A stretch of 64,000 nt of DNA from Chelonoidis abingdonii (lineage: Eukaryota; Chordata; Testudines; Testudinidae). Shown here piece after piece: positions 54,266 to 64,000 of the stretch (position 1 is the stretch's first letter; every line of letters begins with the position of its first letter). The position numbers were made by a program, and so were the translations under genes. The stretch is from NCBI RefSeq assembly GCF_003597395.2, contig NC_133771.1, positions 49,638,962 through 49,702,961 of the forward strand. The letters are read 5' to 3'. The notes under the pieces were generated by a model. That model ran no database searches and was not told where the DNA came from. It saw nothing but the letters and a program-made list of their open reading frames with translations.

Positions 54266-57200
54266 CCTCCCGCCATGGTAATAGGTAACCGTTATGCTCT
54301 TCTTGATACAGGAGAGAAGGATTCACCCCCTACAGTAAAGGAGGAGAAGCCTCGTACCCCTAAGGCTGGGAGGTCTGCTGCCACCACTGAAAATAGGAAA
54401 CATAGGAGTGTGGTCGGGACTCTCTGCTGAAGGGGCACGGAGGCAGCCATCTGTCTCGCCCTGAAGTTTCATCTGGAAGGTTATGGCTGCCTGCGGGGGC
54501 CGTATCCAAAATGTTACAAGGACGGTATTGTCGAGGATATTATCCGCCATTCTGATACTACCCCATGCTATCATCTGGGCACAATATGATACTTACGACG
54601 TTGTGACATGAGAAGATACAAGATGACTACAGGGCTCTGAGCATAGGGTGAAGGAGTTTGGAGCGGCAAGGTGGTTAATTCTCTTCGTTCTTCTTGTTCA
54701 AAGGTAGGGGCAGGGCAGAGACAGATGGATCATGGAAGGTGAATGCCTGGGCTGCGGAAGATTGGGTATGTCGCATGGAGAGCTTTGCCTTTCCTCGACA
54801 CATGGATAGCTATTCGAGATGAGGAACTTGCTTAGGCAAAGAGATTGGGCGTTCACCTTTTCGAGGAGGGAAACGCCTATTTAGCACACAGGACTGGCTA
54901 CCTTAGTATGAAGGAGGGGCTTTTAAACTAGGTTCGGACGGGCGACAGGTAGAGCTAGGCCTAGGTAAGTGGGGAACAATGATAAGCTGGGAGATGGCGT
55001 TGGAAACAGAGGGATCGTGGGGCTATAATGGGTCCAGAGAGAAAGGCGTCAGGGTCAGGCAAACTTGGGAGGCAAGATACCAAACCAGTATCTTATCGAT
55101 TGCCTATATACAAATGCGGAGAAGTTATGGGTTAATAGCAGGAACAACTGGAGAGTGCTGATAAATAAATACAAAACGTAAATGGACATTGTTTGGCATC
55201 ACTGAAACTTGGATGGGATATATAACGATGTTGGAAATGTTGGTGTGGCATGGGGTTAGTGTTGCTCAGGAAGGACAGACAGGGAAAAAAGGGAGAGGTG
55301 TTGGACTCTATTATATTAAACAATGATACACAACTTGGACTGAAGGTGGAGATGGACATAGGAGACGGACGTGTTGAGAGTCTCTTGAGGTATAGGATAA
55401 GGGGTTAAAATAAAAAAAACAGTGTGATGTCGTGTACAGTTAGGAGTCTACTTACAGGGGCACCGTAACCAGGCTGGAGAGTGGAATGGGCTTTTTTTAA
55501 AGCACACTACAACAATCATCCAAAGCCCAAGATTTGGTGGTTGATGGAACTTCAACTATCCAGATCTTGTTGGGAAATAAAACCGCGAGGCCCAGACTAT
55601 CAACATAAGCTCCTGGACTGCATTGGCAGAACTTTATTATTTCGAAAGAAGGTTGAAACAGCTCTTAGGGGAAGCTGTTATGGACTTTGATTTTAACAAA
55701 TTAGGGCAGGACTTGTTTGGAGAATTTTGAAAGTAGAAGGGTACTTGGGTGAAAGCGACAATGCAATCATAGAGTTATGGCAATTCTAAGGAGGGATCTA
55801 AGGGAGTACCGCAATAGAGGACAATGGATTTTCAGGAAGGCTGGATTTTGGTGTAGCTCGAGAGTGATCGGTAAAGGGTCCAATGGGAATCAAGACTATG
55901 GGGAAAAAATGAGGCAGAGTTGAGCAGTTTTTCAAAGGGACACTGATTCAGGGACCAAAAGGCAAGCTATTCTGATAGTGTAGGAAGATTAGAAATGGTG
56001 GCAAGAGTCCACCTTTGGCTTTAAACTGCGATCTTGCGAATGACCTTACAAATTAAAAAGTGAGTCATATACAAAAATTGATTACTGGTCAGATTCACAA
56101 GGATTGAATATAGGCAAATTAACGGAATTCAGAGGCGCAGGATTTAGAAGGCAAAGGCACAATGAGCTCAAGTTAGCTATGGGAATAAAGGGAACAAGAA
56201 GGACTTTTTATCAATAATTCAGAGCAGAGGAAGACAAGGACAGGGTTAGGCCACTGCTCAGTGAGGAGGGGAGAACCAGTACAGGAAACTTGGAAATGCA
56301 GAGATGCTTAATGGACTTCTTTGTTTCGGTCTTCACTGAGAAGTCTGAAGGAATGTTAACATTAGTGGAATGCTGTATGGGAAGGGGTTAGGATTAGAAG
56401 ATAAAATAAAAAAGAGCCAGTTAAAATCACTTAGAAAAGTTAGATGCCTGTGCAGTCACAGGGCCTGATGGAATGTATCCTAGAAGTATTTCAAGGAGTT
56501 AATAGAGGAGGTTATCTGAGCCTCTAGTATATATCTTTGGAGTCATGGGAGAGTGGAGAGATTCCAGAAAGACTGGAAAAGGGCAAATTATTAGTGCCCC
56601 ATCTACTAAAAGGGAAAATAAAACAACCAGGAAACTACAGACCAGTTAGTTTAACTTCTGTGCCAGGGAAGATAATGGAGCAGTAATTAAGGAAATTCAT
56701 GTGCAACACTTGGAAGGTAGGTAATAGGGAATAGCTGCAAGCATGGATTTGTAAAGAATAAATCGTGTCAACCAATTCTGATAGCTTTCTTTTGATAGGA
56801 TTACCGAGTGCCTTGTGGATAAGGGAGAAGCGGTGGATGTGGGTTATACCTAGACTTTTAGTAGGCAGTAAGAATTTGATCGGTCTCAATGATAATCCTA
56901 TATCGATAATAGGCAAATACATATTAGATGGGGCTTACTAATAGGATGGGTGCATACTGGGCTGGATAACTGTACTCAAGAGGAGTGGTTCTAATGGCTT
57001 CCAATCTGCCCTGGAAAGTATGGACAAGTGGCGGTTCCGCAAGGGGTCTGTTTTGGGGAACGGGCTCTGTCTGTCAATATTCCTATCATCCAGACTTTAG
57101 ATTGTTAGGCAGAGAAAGTCGCATTATTAAAGTTTTGTGGAACGTTACCAATGTTTGAGATTGCAACTGCTTACAGTAGGATTAGGGATCAAAAATTCAA

Positions 57201-57893
57201 CACTGATCTGCGACAAATTGGAAGGAATGGTACTTGAGGATAACCGGATGAATTTCAATAAAAGACAAATGCAAAGTGCTCCATTAGGGAGGAACAATTT
57301 CAGTTTACACAATACAGAAATGGGAGAAGGACTGTCTAGGAGTGAGTGATGGGCAGGGAAGATGGTCTAGGGGTCATAAGTGGACCAAAGTTAAATATGA
57401 GTCAACAGTGTGATACTGTTTGCTAAAGAAAAAAAAAAAAAAAGCAAATGGATTCTGAAATGCATCTAACAGGATGTGTTGTTACAGGAAAAAACCACAG
57501 ACGGAGCAAGTCCATTCATTCTGCTCTACTTTGCCTGGTTTGGCGTCGACTGGGTGTACTTAGTGTCCAGTTCTGAGACACTGCATTTCGAAAGAATGAT
57601 GCAAGGAATTTGAGAGGGTCCAGAGAGGAGCACAAGAATTTAGATTAAAGGGGTTCATTGAACATGACTTATGAAGGGAGGCTGAAGAATATGGGGTTTA
57701 TTTTAGTTTGGAAAGAGAAGACTGAGAAAGGGAAATGATAGCAGTTTTTAAGTATCTAAAGAGATATTTAAGAGTAGGTTAGATAAATGTCTATCAGGGA
57801 TGGTCTAGACAGTATTTGGTCCTGCCATGAAGGCAGTGGACTGGACTCGATGACCTCTCGAGGTCCCTTCCAGTCTTAGAATCTATGAATCTC
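54266..57893 (+). mobile_element. Nearly full-length CR1 LINE with dense indels
   Basis: The copy starts in the CR1 5' region (AAGCCTCGTACCCCTAAGGC at 54341-54360) and passes through the endonuclease (traces such as YIQMRRSYG near 55110 and GITETW-type sequence near 55195). The reverse transcriptase region follows from about 56440, then the C-terminal block and the 3' UTR, ending near 57893. Single-base insertions and deletions occur every few tens of bases, often in homopolymers, so no frame longer than about 90 codons survives. Substitutions are comparatively few. A stretch of the C-terminal coding block is missing at 57762, where KYLK-coding sequence jumps to [10 protein letters not shown]. 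Confidence 0.85.
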
Positions 57894-57925
57894 CATTTGG
57901 GTCTTCCATGGCCTAGCCCTCCAGC

Positions 57926-58095
57926 CAGGTTGTGGAATCTCCATCTCTAGAGATATTTAAGAGTAGGTTAGATAAATGTCTATCAGGGATGGTCTAGACA
58001 GTATTTAGTCCTGCCATGAAGGCAGGGGACTGGACTCGATGATCTCTCGAGGTCCCTTCCAGTCCTAGAGTCTATGAATCTATGAATCTATGAAT
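57926..58095 (+). mobile_element. Second CR1 3' tail in tandem
   Basis: GTTGTGGAATCTCCATCTCT starts another CR1 tail with coding end, full 3' UTR and CTATGAAT repeated three times. It follows the previous tail (57764-57893) after only about 32 bases. The two tails are nearly identical over about 130 bp. Confidence 0.88.
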
Positions 58096-59447
58096 CCTTA
58101 TGTTGTTTACTAGAAATAAATTACTATTTCATCCACAGTGACCTGTTAAAATTCTGAATAGAACCACTCTGCTCTTCTTTTCAGGGCCTTGGATTATATC
58201 AGCATTTTCAACTATTGGGCATACTTCATGGAATTTTTCCCCTTCATTGCACATGCCTACAGTTCTTACCATTCCTTCCTGAACTCATTTTTGATTAAGT
58301 GTTTAAATTCTATTTTGCTTACGGTCAACTTGTTGATGCTTAATGGCATTGTTGCCTCTTTGTCTGTCAATTCATTGCCAGCTATCCCAGAATGTGCTTG
58401 GATCCATGCTGTATGATCATATCCAATTGCACCCATGTGGCTGATAGCAATAGTATTTCATGAGGTATGTAACTGCTGCTGTCCAACTCACCATTTTATA
58501 GTGCTTGCAATCCTGATAAGGAATCATCAGACTGAATGGCCACAGCAGCTGGCCTCACATCTCAGGTCCAAGTTAGTGCTAGCAATATCCCTGTTAGCTC
58601 AGCCATGAAGTCAAAGATAAAGTCAGTTACTTGCTACTTCCTTGAGTCCAAATGTGGGCACACAAAAATCTGTTCCCACTCAACCTATTTCTTCCTCTTT
58701 GGAGCACATTTGACAATAGTGTCCCCGTTTATGACAGATTTATTGATTTGCTGTATTTTGTATATTTATCATTCTTCTCCTTTTGTTTATTTTATTATAT
58801 AATTCCATGTCTTTCTCAGGGGGATGGTTTTCCAGCGATAGAGTATTTTCCCACCGCTATACATTTTGGCCTCTTTAAAGCCTTTCTTTTCATCGAGAAC
58901 CTTTATCCATTTCTTTACATGAGGAACTTTGAGATTTTGTCCTATCCAGTCTTCAATGAATTCCCAACAATCAGTATATATTAGCTTAGTGTTATCACCC
59001 CACCCTGTCACAGGTGCATATGTCACAGTCATCAGCAAATAATGTGAAGCCTATTCCTGCACTCATCTCCTTTGGAAGATGATTATTCATGATGTTAACA
59101 ACGGTTGGGCTAATGACACTCTCCTATGAGTTCCATTTGTAATGGAATATGCAGTGGAAAAGGCCTTCCCTACCCAGACTTGTACAGTTCTTTCACTTAG
59201 GAAATCCCTTATCCATCCGTACATTCTTCCTACAGTACCCGTGGTTGCCACTTGATATAATTGTCCCTCTCGCCATAACACATCTTAAGCTCTTTCTATG
59301 TCCAGGAAGGTTACTGTCATGTACGCTTTGGTTCTCAAGCTTTTTTGTGCTTTTGTCTCTATTCATACAGTGTGGTCAGTCACACTCCAGCGTCTTCAGA
59401 ATCCACGTTGTGTTCTATCTTTGAGCCTACTAAGGGTACTGCTAATC

Positions 59448-60211
59448 CAGGGATGGGCAAACATTTTGGCCTGAGGGCCACATCTGGGTACGGGAATTGT
59501 GTGGTGGGCCATGAATGCTCACAAAATTGGGGTTGGGGTGCATGAGGGGTCAGGGCTCTGGCTGGGGGTGTGGGCTCTGGGGTGAGGCCAGAAATTAGGA
59601 GTTCAAGGTCCAGGAGGGGGCTCTGGACTGGGGCAGAGGGTCGGGGTGTGGGAGGAGGACTGATGGCTCCATCTGGGGGTGTGGGCTCTGGGGTGGGGCT
59701 GGAATTTGAGGTTCAGGATGGTGCTCTGGGCTGGGATCGAGGGGTTCGGAGGGTGGGACAGGGATCAAGGCTGAGGCAGAAGATTTGGGCCTGGGAGGGG
59801 GTCAGGGGTGCAGTTTCCGGGCGGCGCTTACCTCAAGCAACTCCCAGAAGCAGCAGCATGTCCGCTCTCCAGCTCCTATGCGGAGGCACAGATAGGCAGC
59901 TCTGCATGCTGCCCCATCCGCAGGCGCCACTCCTGCAGCTCCGATTGGCTGCAGTTCCCTGCCAATGGGAGCTGGGGGTGCGGCACTTGGGTTGGGAGCA
60001 GCGTGCGGAGATCCCTGGCTCCCCCTACATGTAACAGCCGGAGGGGTGACATGCTGTTGCTTCTGGGAGCCGCACAGAGCACCTCCTGACCCTGCTCCCT
60101 GGCTGGAGCACTGCAAGCCCCAGATCCTGCTCCCCAGCAGGAGCTCAAGGGCCAGATCAAATCAGCTGGTGGGCTGGATGTGGCCCATGGGTCGTAGTTT
60201 GCCCACCCCTG
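59448..60211. mobile_element. Non-autonomous hAT element inside the I-type LINE
   Basis: The ends are CAGGGATGGGCAAACATTTT and (complement) CAGGGGTGGGCAAACTACG. The 8-bp duplication is TGCTAATC (59440-59447) and TACTAATC (60212-60219), one mismatch. The interior is GC-rich with GGGGTGTGGGCTCTGGGG repeats near 59566 and 59678. It has no gene; the long frames are compositional. Confidence 0.9.
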
Positions 60212-60374
60212 TACTAATCTCTCTGTCACCAGTTTTTTCCATGATTTTACCTAAATGTGCTTTGAGGGCTGTATGGCTCAGACCTAGAGAGCATCTTGTC
60301 TGGTTTCCTCACTGGAACAATGACTGCATGTTTCCAGTCCCAAGGTAATTCTCCCATTCCTCCATATACTATTG

Positions 60375-60702
60375 CAGGGATCGGCAACCTCTGGCACGCG
60401 ACGTGCCAGGGTAAGCACCCTGGCGGGCTGGGCCAGTTTGTTTACCTGCCACATCCACAAGTTCAGCTGATCGTGGTTCCCACTGGCCCCAGTTCGCCGC
60501 TCCAGGCCAATGGGGGTTGCGGGAAGCCGCGGCCAGCACATCCCTCAGCCCATGCCACTTCCTGCAGCCCCCACTGGCCTGGAGCAGCAGCCACTGGGAG
60601 CCGCAATTGGCCAAATCTGTGGACGCAGCAGGTGAACAAACTGGCCTAGTCCACCAGGGTGCTTACCTTGGCAAGCTGAGTGCCAGAGGTTGCTGACGCC
60701 TG
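60375..60702. mobile_element. Short hAT element related to family A
   Basis: The ends are CAGGGATCGGCAACCTCTGG and (complement) CAGGCGTCAGCAACCTCTGG. The 8-bp duplication is TACTATTG (60367-60374) and TGCTATTG (60703-60710). The left and right arms are largely complementary to each other over more than 100 bases (GGTAAGCACCCTGGCGGGCT against its reverse near 60650), so the copy could fold into a long hairpin. Confidence 0.9.
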
Positions 60703-61195
60703 TGCTATTGTATAATTCGAGTATTGACCTCAGGGTTTTGTCACCTGGGTGTTGCATATATCAAATATTATTTCATCCTGGGCTGGCATGCTGCTATTGC
60801 TTCTTATCACTCTTTGGAGTTTCCTCACACCAAAATGTTCATTTAAAGTAAGATCCACATCCTCCTTCCACCTCTTCATCATCTCATAATTATCATTAAG
60901 GAATGTTCTTTTCTTTTGCCTAATTTCTATCCTTCGATCCTCAGCATAACTGACTTTTTGACATGTCAGCCAGAATTCCCGTTTTTTCTTTGCTGGAGCT
61001 TATTACTCCATGGCCTTGCACTTTAACACTTGGCATTGTGTTGCTCTTAGTCATTATTCCATTTATTTTCCTAAGTTTCTTGTATACTTCTGAAATACTG
61101 ATATCTTTATTTACTTTCCCGCAGTATTTCCTCCAGCTTTCTCTTTTTTTTACCTTTTATATATTGTGCAACAGCTTTATTTTTTTAATAGGTCA

Positions 61196-61778
61196 TTAAG
61201 TCATTAAATTAAATCTGAAAATGAATAATTAATAGTGTCATCTATGGTAATTAATTCAATATCAAATTCAATTTATTTTATGTGGCCCCTAAATACTCTG
61301 TTTTTCAATGCACTTGCAGAATGTTCTGTTGAAATTGCTTAACTACATTATAGAAGCTGCCAGGGAGAAACTGTAGGTTGTGCAGGTGGGTAAACAATAT
61401 TCAGAGCTTTTAGCACCTGGGAAAATGTAGGAGGTGGTTTTGCATTGTGGAATAGGAACATCTGGGGGATGTTTGTGCTAAAATCCTCAGCAACATAGTT
61501 AACATTGACACTGTCATTTCATTTACTGTTATTAGGTTTCCATATTAATATCCTTTTGATACGAATGGGGGAAGGACCTAAAAATTCTGAGTCAGTGATA
61601 GATCTCATAGGACCCCAGAGCTGTGAACCATTTTGCAAAAAGGCAGTCACATACCATAAACAGATGGTGCATGCACCATCTCCACCTACAGTTGCAAATG
61701 CTTCCCACTGCCAACAAATATCATTTCTGTCTTATTCTTGAATTGCAGTCTATTTGTTTCTATGCAGATCCCTGTCTG
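61196..61778. other. No recognised feature
   Basis: AT-rich sequence. The frame 61505-61741 has no family resemblance and overlaps another in a different frame. Confidence 0.45.
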
Positions 61779-62023
61779 AGCCCTGATCTAACCACAGACT
61801 TATGTCAGTATAACTACAGAGCGATGTAGTTACACTGACCTAACCCCCGATGAGAGGGCTTCTCTTGTTGACACAGTTACTACCTCTTGGGGAGGCAGAG
61901 TACCTATGCTGCCGGGAGAAGCTGTCCCGTAGCTAGTGTCTTCACTAAGCGCTAGATCAGCACAGCTGCATTGCTGCATCAACGCAGCTGTGCCACCGCA
62001 GTGCTGTAAGTGTAGACAAGCCC
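61779..62023. mobile_element. Non-autonomous DNA transposon (MITE), worn
   Basis: The right end, as complement, reads GGGCTTGTCTACACTTACAG. The left end GCCCTGATCTAACCACAGAC is a diverged counterpart of a GGGCCTGGTCTACAC-type end. Inside are GCAGCTGTGCCACCGCAGTG and GGGAGAAGCTGTCCCGTAGC, with local palindromes. The target duplication is not clear (TGA against TCA), so the exact ends are uncertain. The end sequence resembles the Harbinger ends at 4222 and 15399. Confidence 0.65.
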
Positions 62024-62144
62024 TCAGTCAGGTGCTAGAAAGGTAATGAAACTGTATAACCCAGGTTTGAGCAGGGGACACAGAACTGAGTTTTTTCATA
62101 TACTCAGTCCAAATGTCTCACACAGTCTTCCCTAGTACTCTGTA

Positions 62145-62280
62145 ATTTTATATATGAGGAAACTAAAAAAGAGAAATATAAGTGACTTGATCACGGGACA
62201 GTGTAAGGGCCTGGAACAGAAATCATCTAGCTTTCCAGGTTTTTTCTCAACCCACTAGAGCAGATCATTTCCAAAAAGTA
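62145..62280 (-). mobile_element. Probable MIR-like SINE relic, reverse orientation
   Basis: The series ATGAGGAAACTAAAAAAGAG, AAGTGACTTGATCACGGGAC, GGAACAGAAATCATCTAGC, CAACCCACTAGAGCAGATCA follows the reverse complement of a MIR-type SINE (gaggaaactgag ... aagtgacttgcccaaggtca ... ccactagaccac). Highly diverged. Confidence 0.5.
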
Positions 62281-63525
62281 GACAACTGTGGGTTTTTTAA
62301 ACAGAAAACTTAATAGTTACTGCCATAAAAGGTGTGTCCCAGTACATCAAATCATAATAAGACACAAAAGCATAAAATATGTCTTAGAATGTTGTTTGAA
62401 ACTCTTAAGTGTGCAGAATACGTGTAGCTTAAATAATGAATACAATTTAATGCAGACTTAAGAAACTCATGCAGTAATACAATGAAAACCCTGAACAGGT
62501 CTTTTCAGTGACGGATTTTAAAGTTTCAAAACCGGATTCTTTACCTTTGTAATTATACCTCTGTTTTTTCTTCTGAAGTTGTTCCAAATCAATTTTACAA
62601 AGCACAAAAAGTTGCATGATTGGACCCTTTAATATTAATATGAATTAATGTTTAACCGTGTGTAAATAGAAGTATTTATGATTATGTAATATACATGGGT
62701 GGGTAGTATGAAGTGTTCTCTTTGCTGTTTAAAGAGATACTGTTCATAAGCTACAACAGGATGTTATAGTCCACTCTTAAAGAATGATGCCAATGTCAAT
62801 CAAGGAAGAGGAAACGCCTGCAATTAGACTCTGTAGTCACTTTGCATCTGCAAAACAATTACTATCCATTGTATGTTGAGCAAACATTAAACATAACAAT
62901 ATGATCATAACTGATGTGAGATTTTTGTATTCACTTTTGCTGCTTCTATTGCTGAAAGGCTTTTATCACCTACATATGATTATTCATACTAATACCCCCC
63001 AAAACAAAACAAACTTCAAGATGATGTTAAGATTGCAAGCACATGTCAGTGGTCTGAGTGCATATTATTATCTTTTAAGAACATTAGAGTTAAAAAAAAA
63101 AAAAAGAAAAAACAAAACAAAACCTTAGGAAACCAGGAAATGCAGAGTTAAAATTGCATCTCTTAACAAGGCTTTCAAATTATCTTCTATCTCCCCATCC
63201 TAGCAACATCCAGAGAAAATGAGAACATAATACTTTATCCATCCATAATGCATAGTTTCATTTTTGAGTGAGCACAAAAGCCCAATTGTTAGAAATCATT
63301 ACTACAAAGTGGCAAAAAAGTAGTAGAAGTCTTTTGGAACTGAGTTTAACAGCTCTATTTCTGTGGAGTCATAATTCAGGAGCACCTTGTTCCAGTCGCA
63401 TCTAATTTTGTAGAAAATTTTTACCACAGCTCCAGACCTAACCTACCAATTTTGACACCAATATGATTTTCAATGTGGATTTTAGAGAATGTGACATAAA
63501 ATCAGGTTTATAACAGAAACTTAGG
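62281..63525. other. Unique AT-rich sequence, no feature seen
   Basis: No coding exon, RNA gene or bounded repeat. An A-rich tract lies at 63091-63123. The frame 62901-63128 is low-complexity at its end and not credible. Confidence 0.45.
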
Positions 63526-63786
63526 TTATGTTTACACTGCCCCACAGTTCAGACTATGGGGGAGTCAATAGCAGGATGCACCAAAGTACTCTGCTATAAC
63601 AACCCCGTGTGGATGCTGTGGCTGTGAACTAAAAGGTTCCTAGTTCACAGTCTACATTAATGCAAATTAGGAATCATTTAGTTCAAATCTGTAGCATCCG
63701 TGTGGGGGAATTACAGCACAGCTCTTTGGTGAGCATTGCTATTCACACCCCTAAAGTCCCAACTGCAGGACAGTGTACACAGCCAA
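63526..63786. mobile_element. Probable MITE with TACACTG-type ends
   Basis: The left end GGTTATGTTTACACTGCCCC and the complement of the right end, TTTGGCTGTGTACACTGTCC, form an imperfect inverted repeat around about 260 bp. The interior has facing phrases, TTCCTAGTTCACAG and CATTTAGTTCAAATC. No clean target duplication is visible. Confidence 0.5.
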
Positions 63787-64000
63787 AGTTGCAAACTGAA
63801 CTATAACATAACCAGCAGTTTAAAAACTGCAAATCATTGCTTTCTTTGGGATGTGATATCAAAGCTGTGTAACTCAGATGAAACTGCTCTACAACTTATA
63901 GAAACGTAACTGAAGTCAAAATGCACCCGACTCCCTCTCTTGAAGACTGAAGTACCTATGGCAGAACAAAGTAATGATGGAAATACAAGGTCACGCCCTA

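Larger units (their letters stand above)
58160..61195 (-). mobile_element. Decayed LINE of the I/Jockey group with RNase H domain
   Basis: Read on minus from 61195: a segment like ESWRKYCGKVN near 61130, EVYKKLRK near 61080, a long worn linker, then reverse transcriptase traces. These include DMLWREGQLYQVATTGTVGR at 59230-59285 and WIRDFLSERTVQVWVGKAFS, followed by an NGTHRRVS block (NGTPQGSV in relatives). The RNase H end follows: AELTGILLALTW near 58590, QSDDSLSGLQAL near 58530, and GNELTDKEAT-like traces near 58350-58380. An RNase H domain after the reverse transcriptase is typical of I-type LINEs and absent from CR1. Two hAT elements interrupt it. Ends are approximate. Confidence 0.7.

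Noticed and set aside
54400..57760. Interpretation as an ancient, naturally decayed CR1
   Set aside because: Indels are very frequent while substitutions are few, and the family consensus is young; sequencing or assembly error explains this better, though natural decay cannot be fully excluded.
59570..60349. Frames of 100-154 codons on both strands
   Set aside because: They lie inside a GC-rich hAT element bounded by 8-bp duplications and are compositional.

Overview
This window is vertebrate nuclear DNA, most likely from a turtle or close sauropsid relative. I infer this from the repeats: young CR1 LINEs with turtle-type 3' tails, Penelope-like elements (PLEs), a DIRS-type tyrosine-recombinase element, PIF/Harbinger and hAT transposons, and worn MIR-like SINEs. 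The taxonomic call rests on remembered repeat families, not on a search.

The only host gene I can support is the 5' end of DST (dystonin, BPAG1), read on the minus strand. Two coding exons are visible. The exon at 27574-27664 encodes the 30-residue start of the MAGYLSP isoform. The exon at 30075-30282 encodes the segment containing MSSSADFSDEDD. Both end in phase 1 at a GT donor, so both can join the same downstream actin-binding-domain exon, which I did not find here. A CpG-dense block (about 28080-29050) lies between them and probably promotes the shorter isoform. Positions 1-27573 would then be DST intron, and 30283-64000 upstream intron or 5' flank.

Region by region: 1-8 kb holds a CR1 tail, a decayed DIRS-like element (minus strand) and a complete but mutated 3.9-kb Harbinger element with a TAA target duplication. 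8.5-13.6 kb holds a CR1 with an open reverse transcriptase frame, an old CR1, a PLE fragment and a young CR1 tail. 14-24 kb is intron with several small hAT-type elements (8-bp duplications), one Harbinger-related MITE rich in AGCGCT, and a LINE fragment. 24-33 kb is DST exonic and CpG sequence plus unique sequence. 33-43.4 kb is a Russian doll: one old CR1 split by a short hAT copy, a second CR1, a 4.3-kb hAT with an uninterrupted 599-codon transposase, and an LTR-element fragment. 43.7-53.1 kb holds LTR and Gypsy-type remnants, one interrupted by a PLE that contains a 25-base assembly gap. 54.3-58.1 kb is a nearly full CR1 with an error-like indel density. 58.2-61.2 kb is a minus-strand LINE with an RNase H domain, carrying two hAT insertions.

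I found no new cellular system. The most useful observations are the DST alternative exons, the intact-looking hAT transposase with its internally rearranged relative, the datable nested insertions, and the evidence that parts of 49.8-57.8 kb are poorly assembled or poorly corrected.
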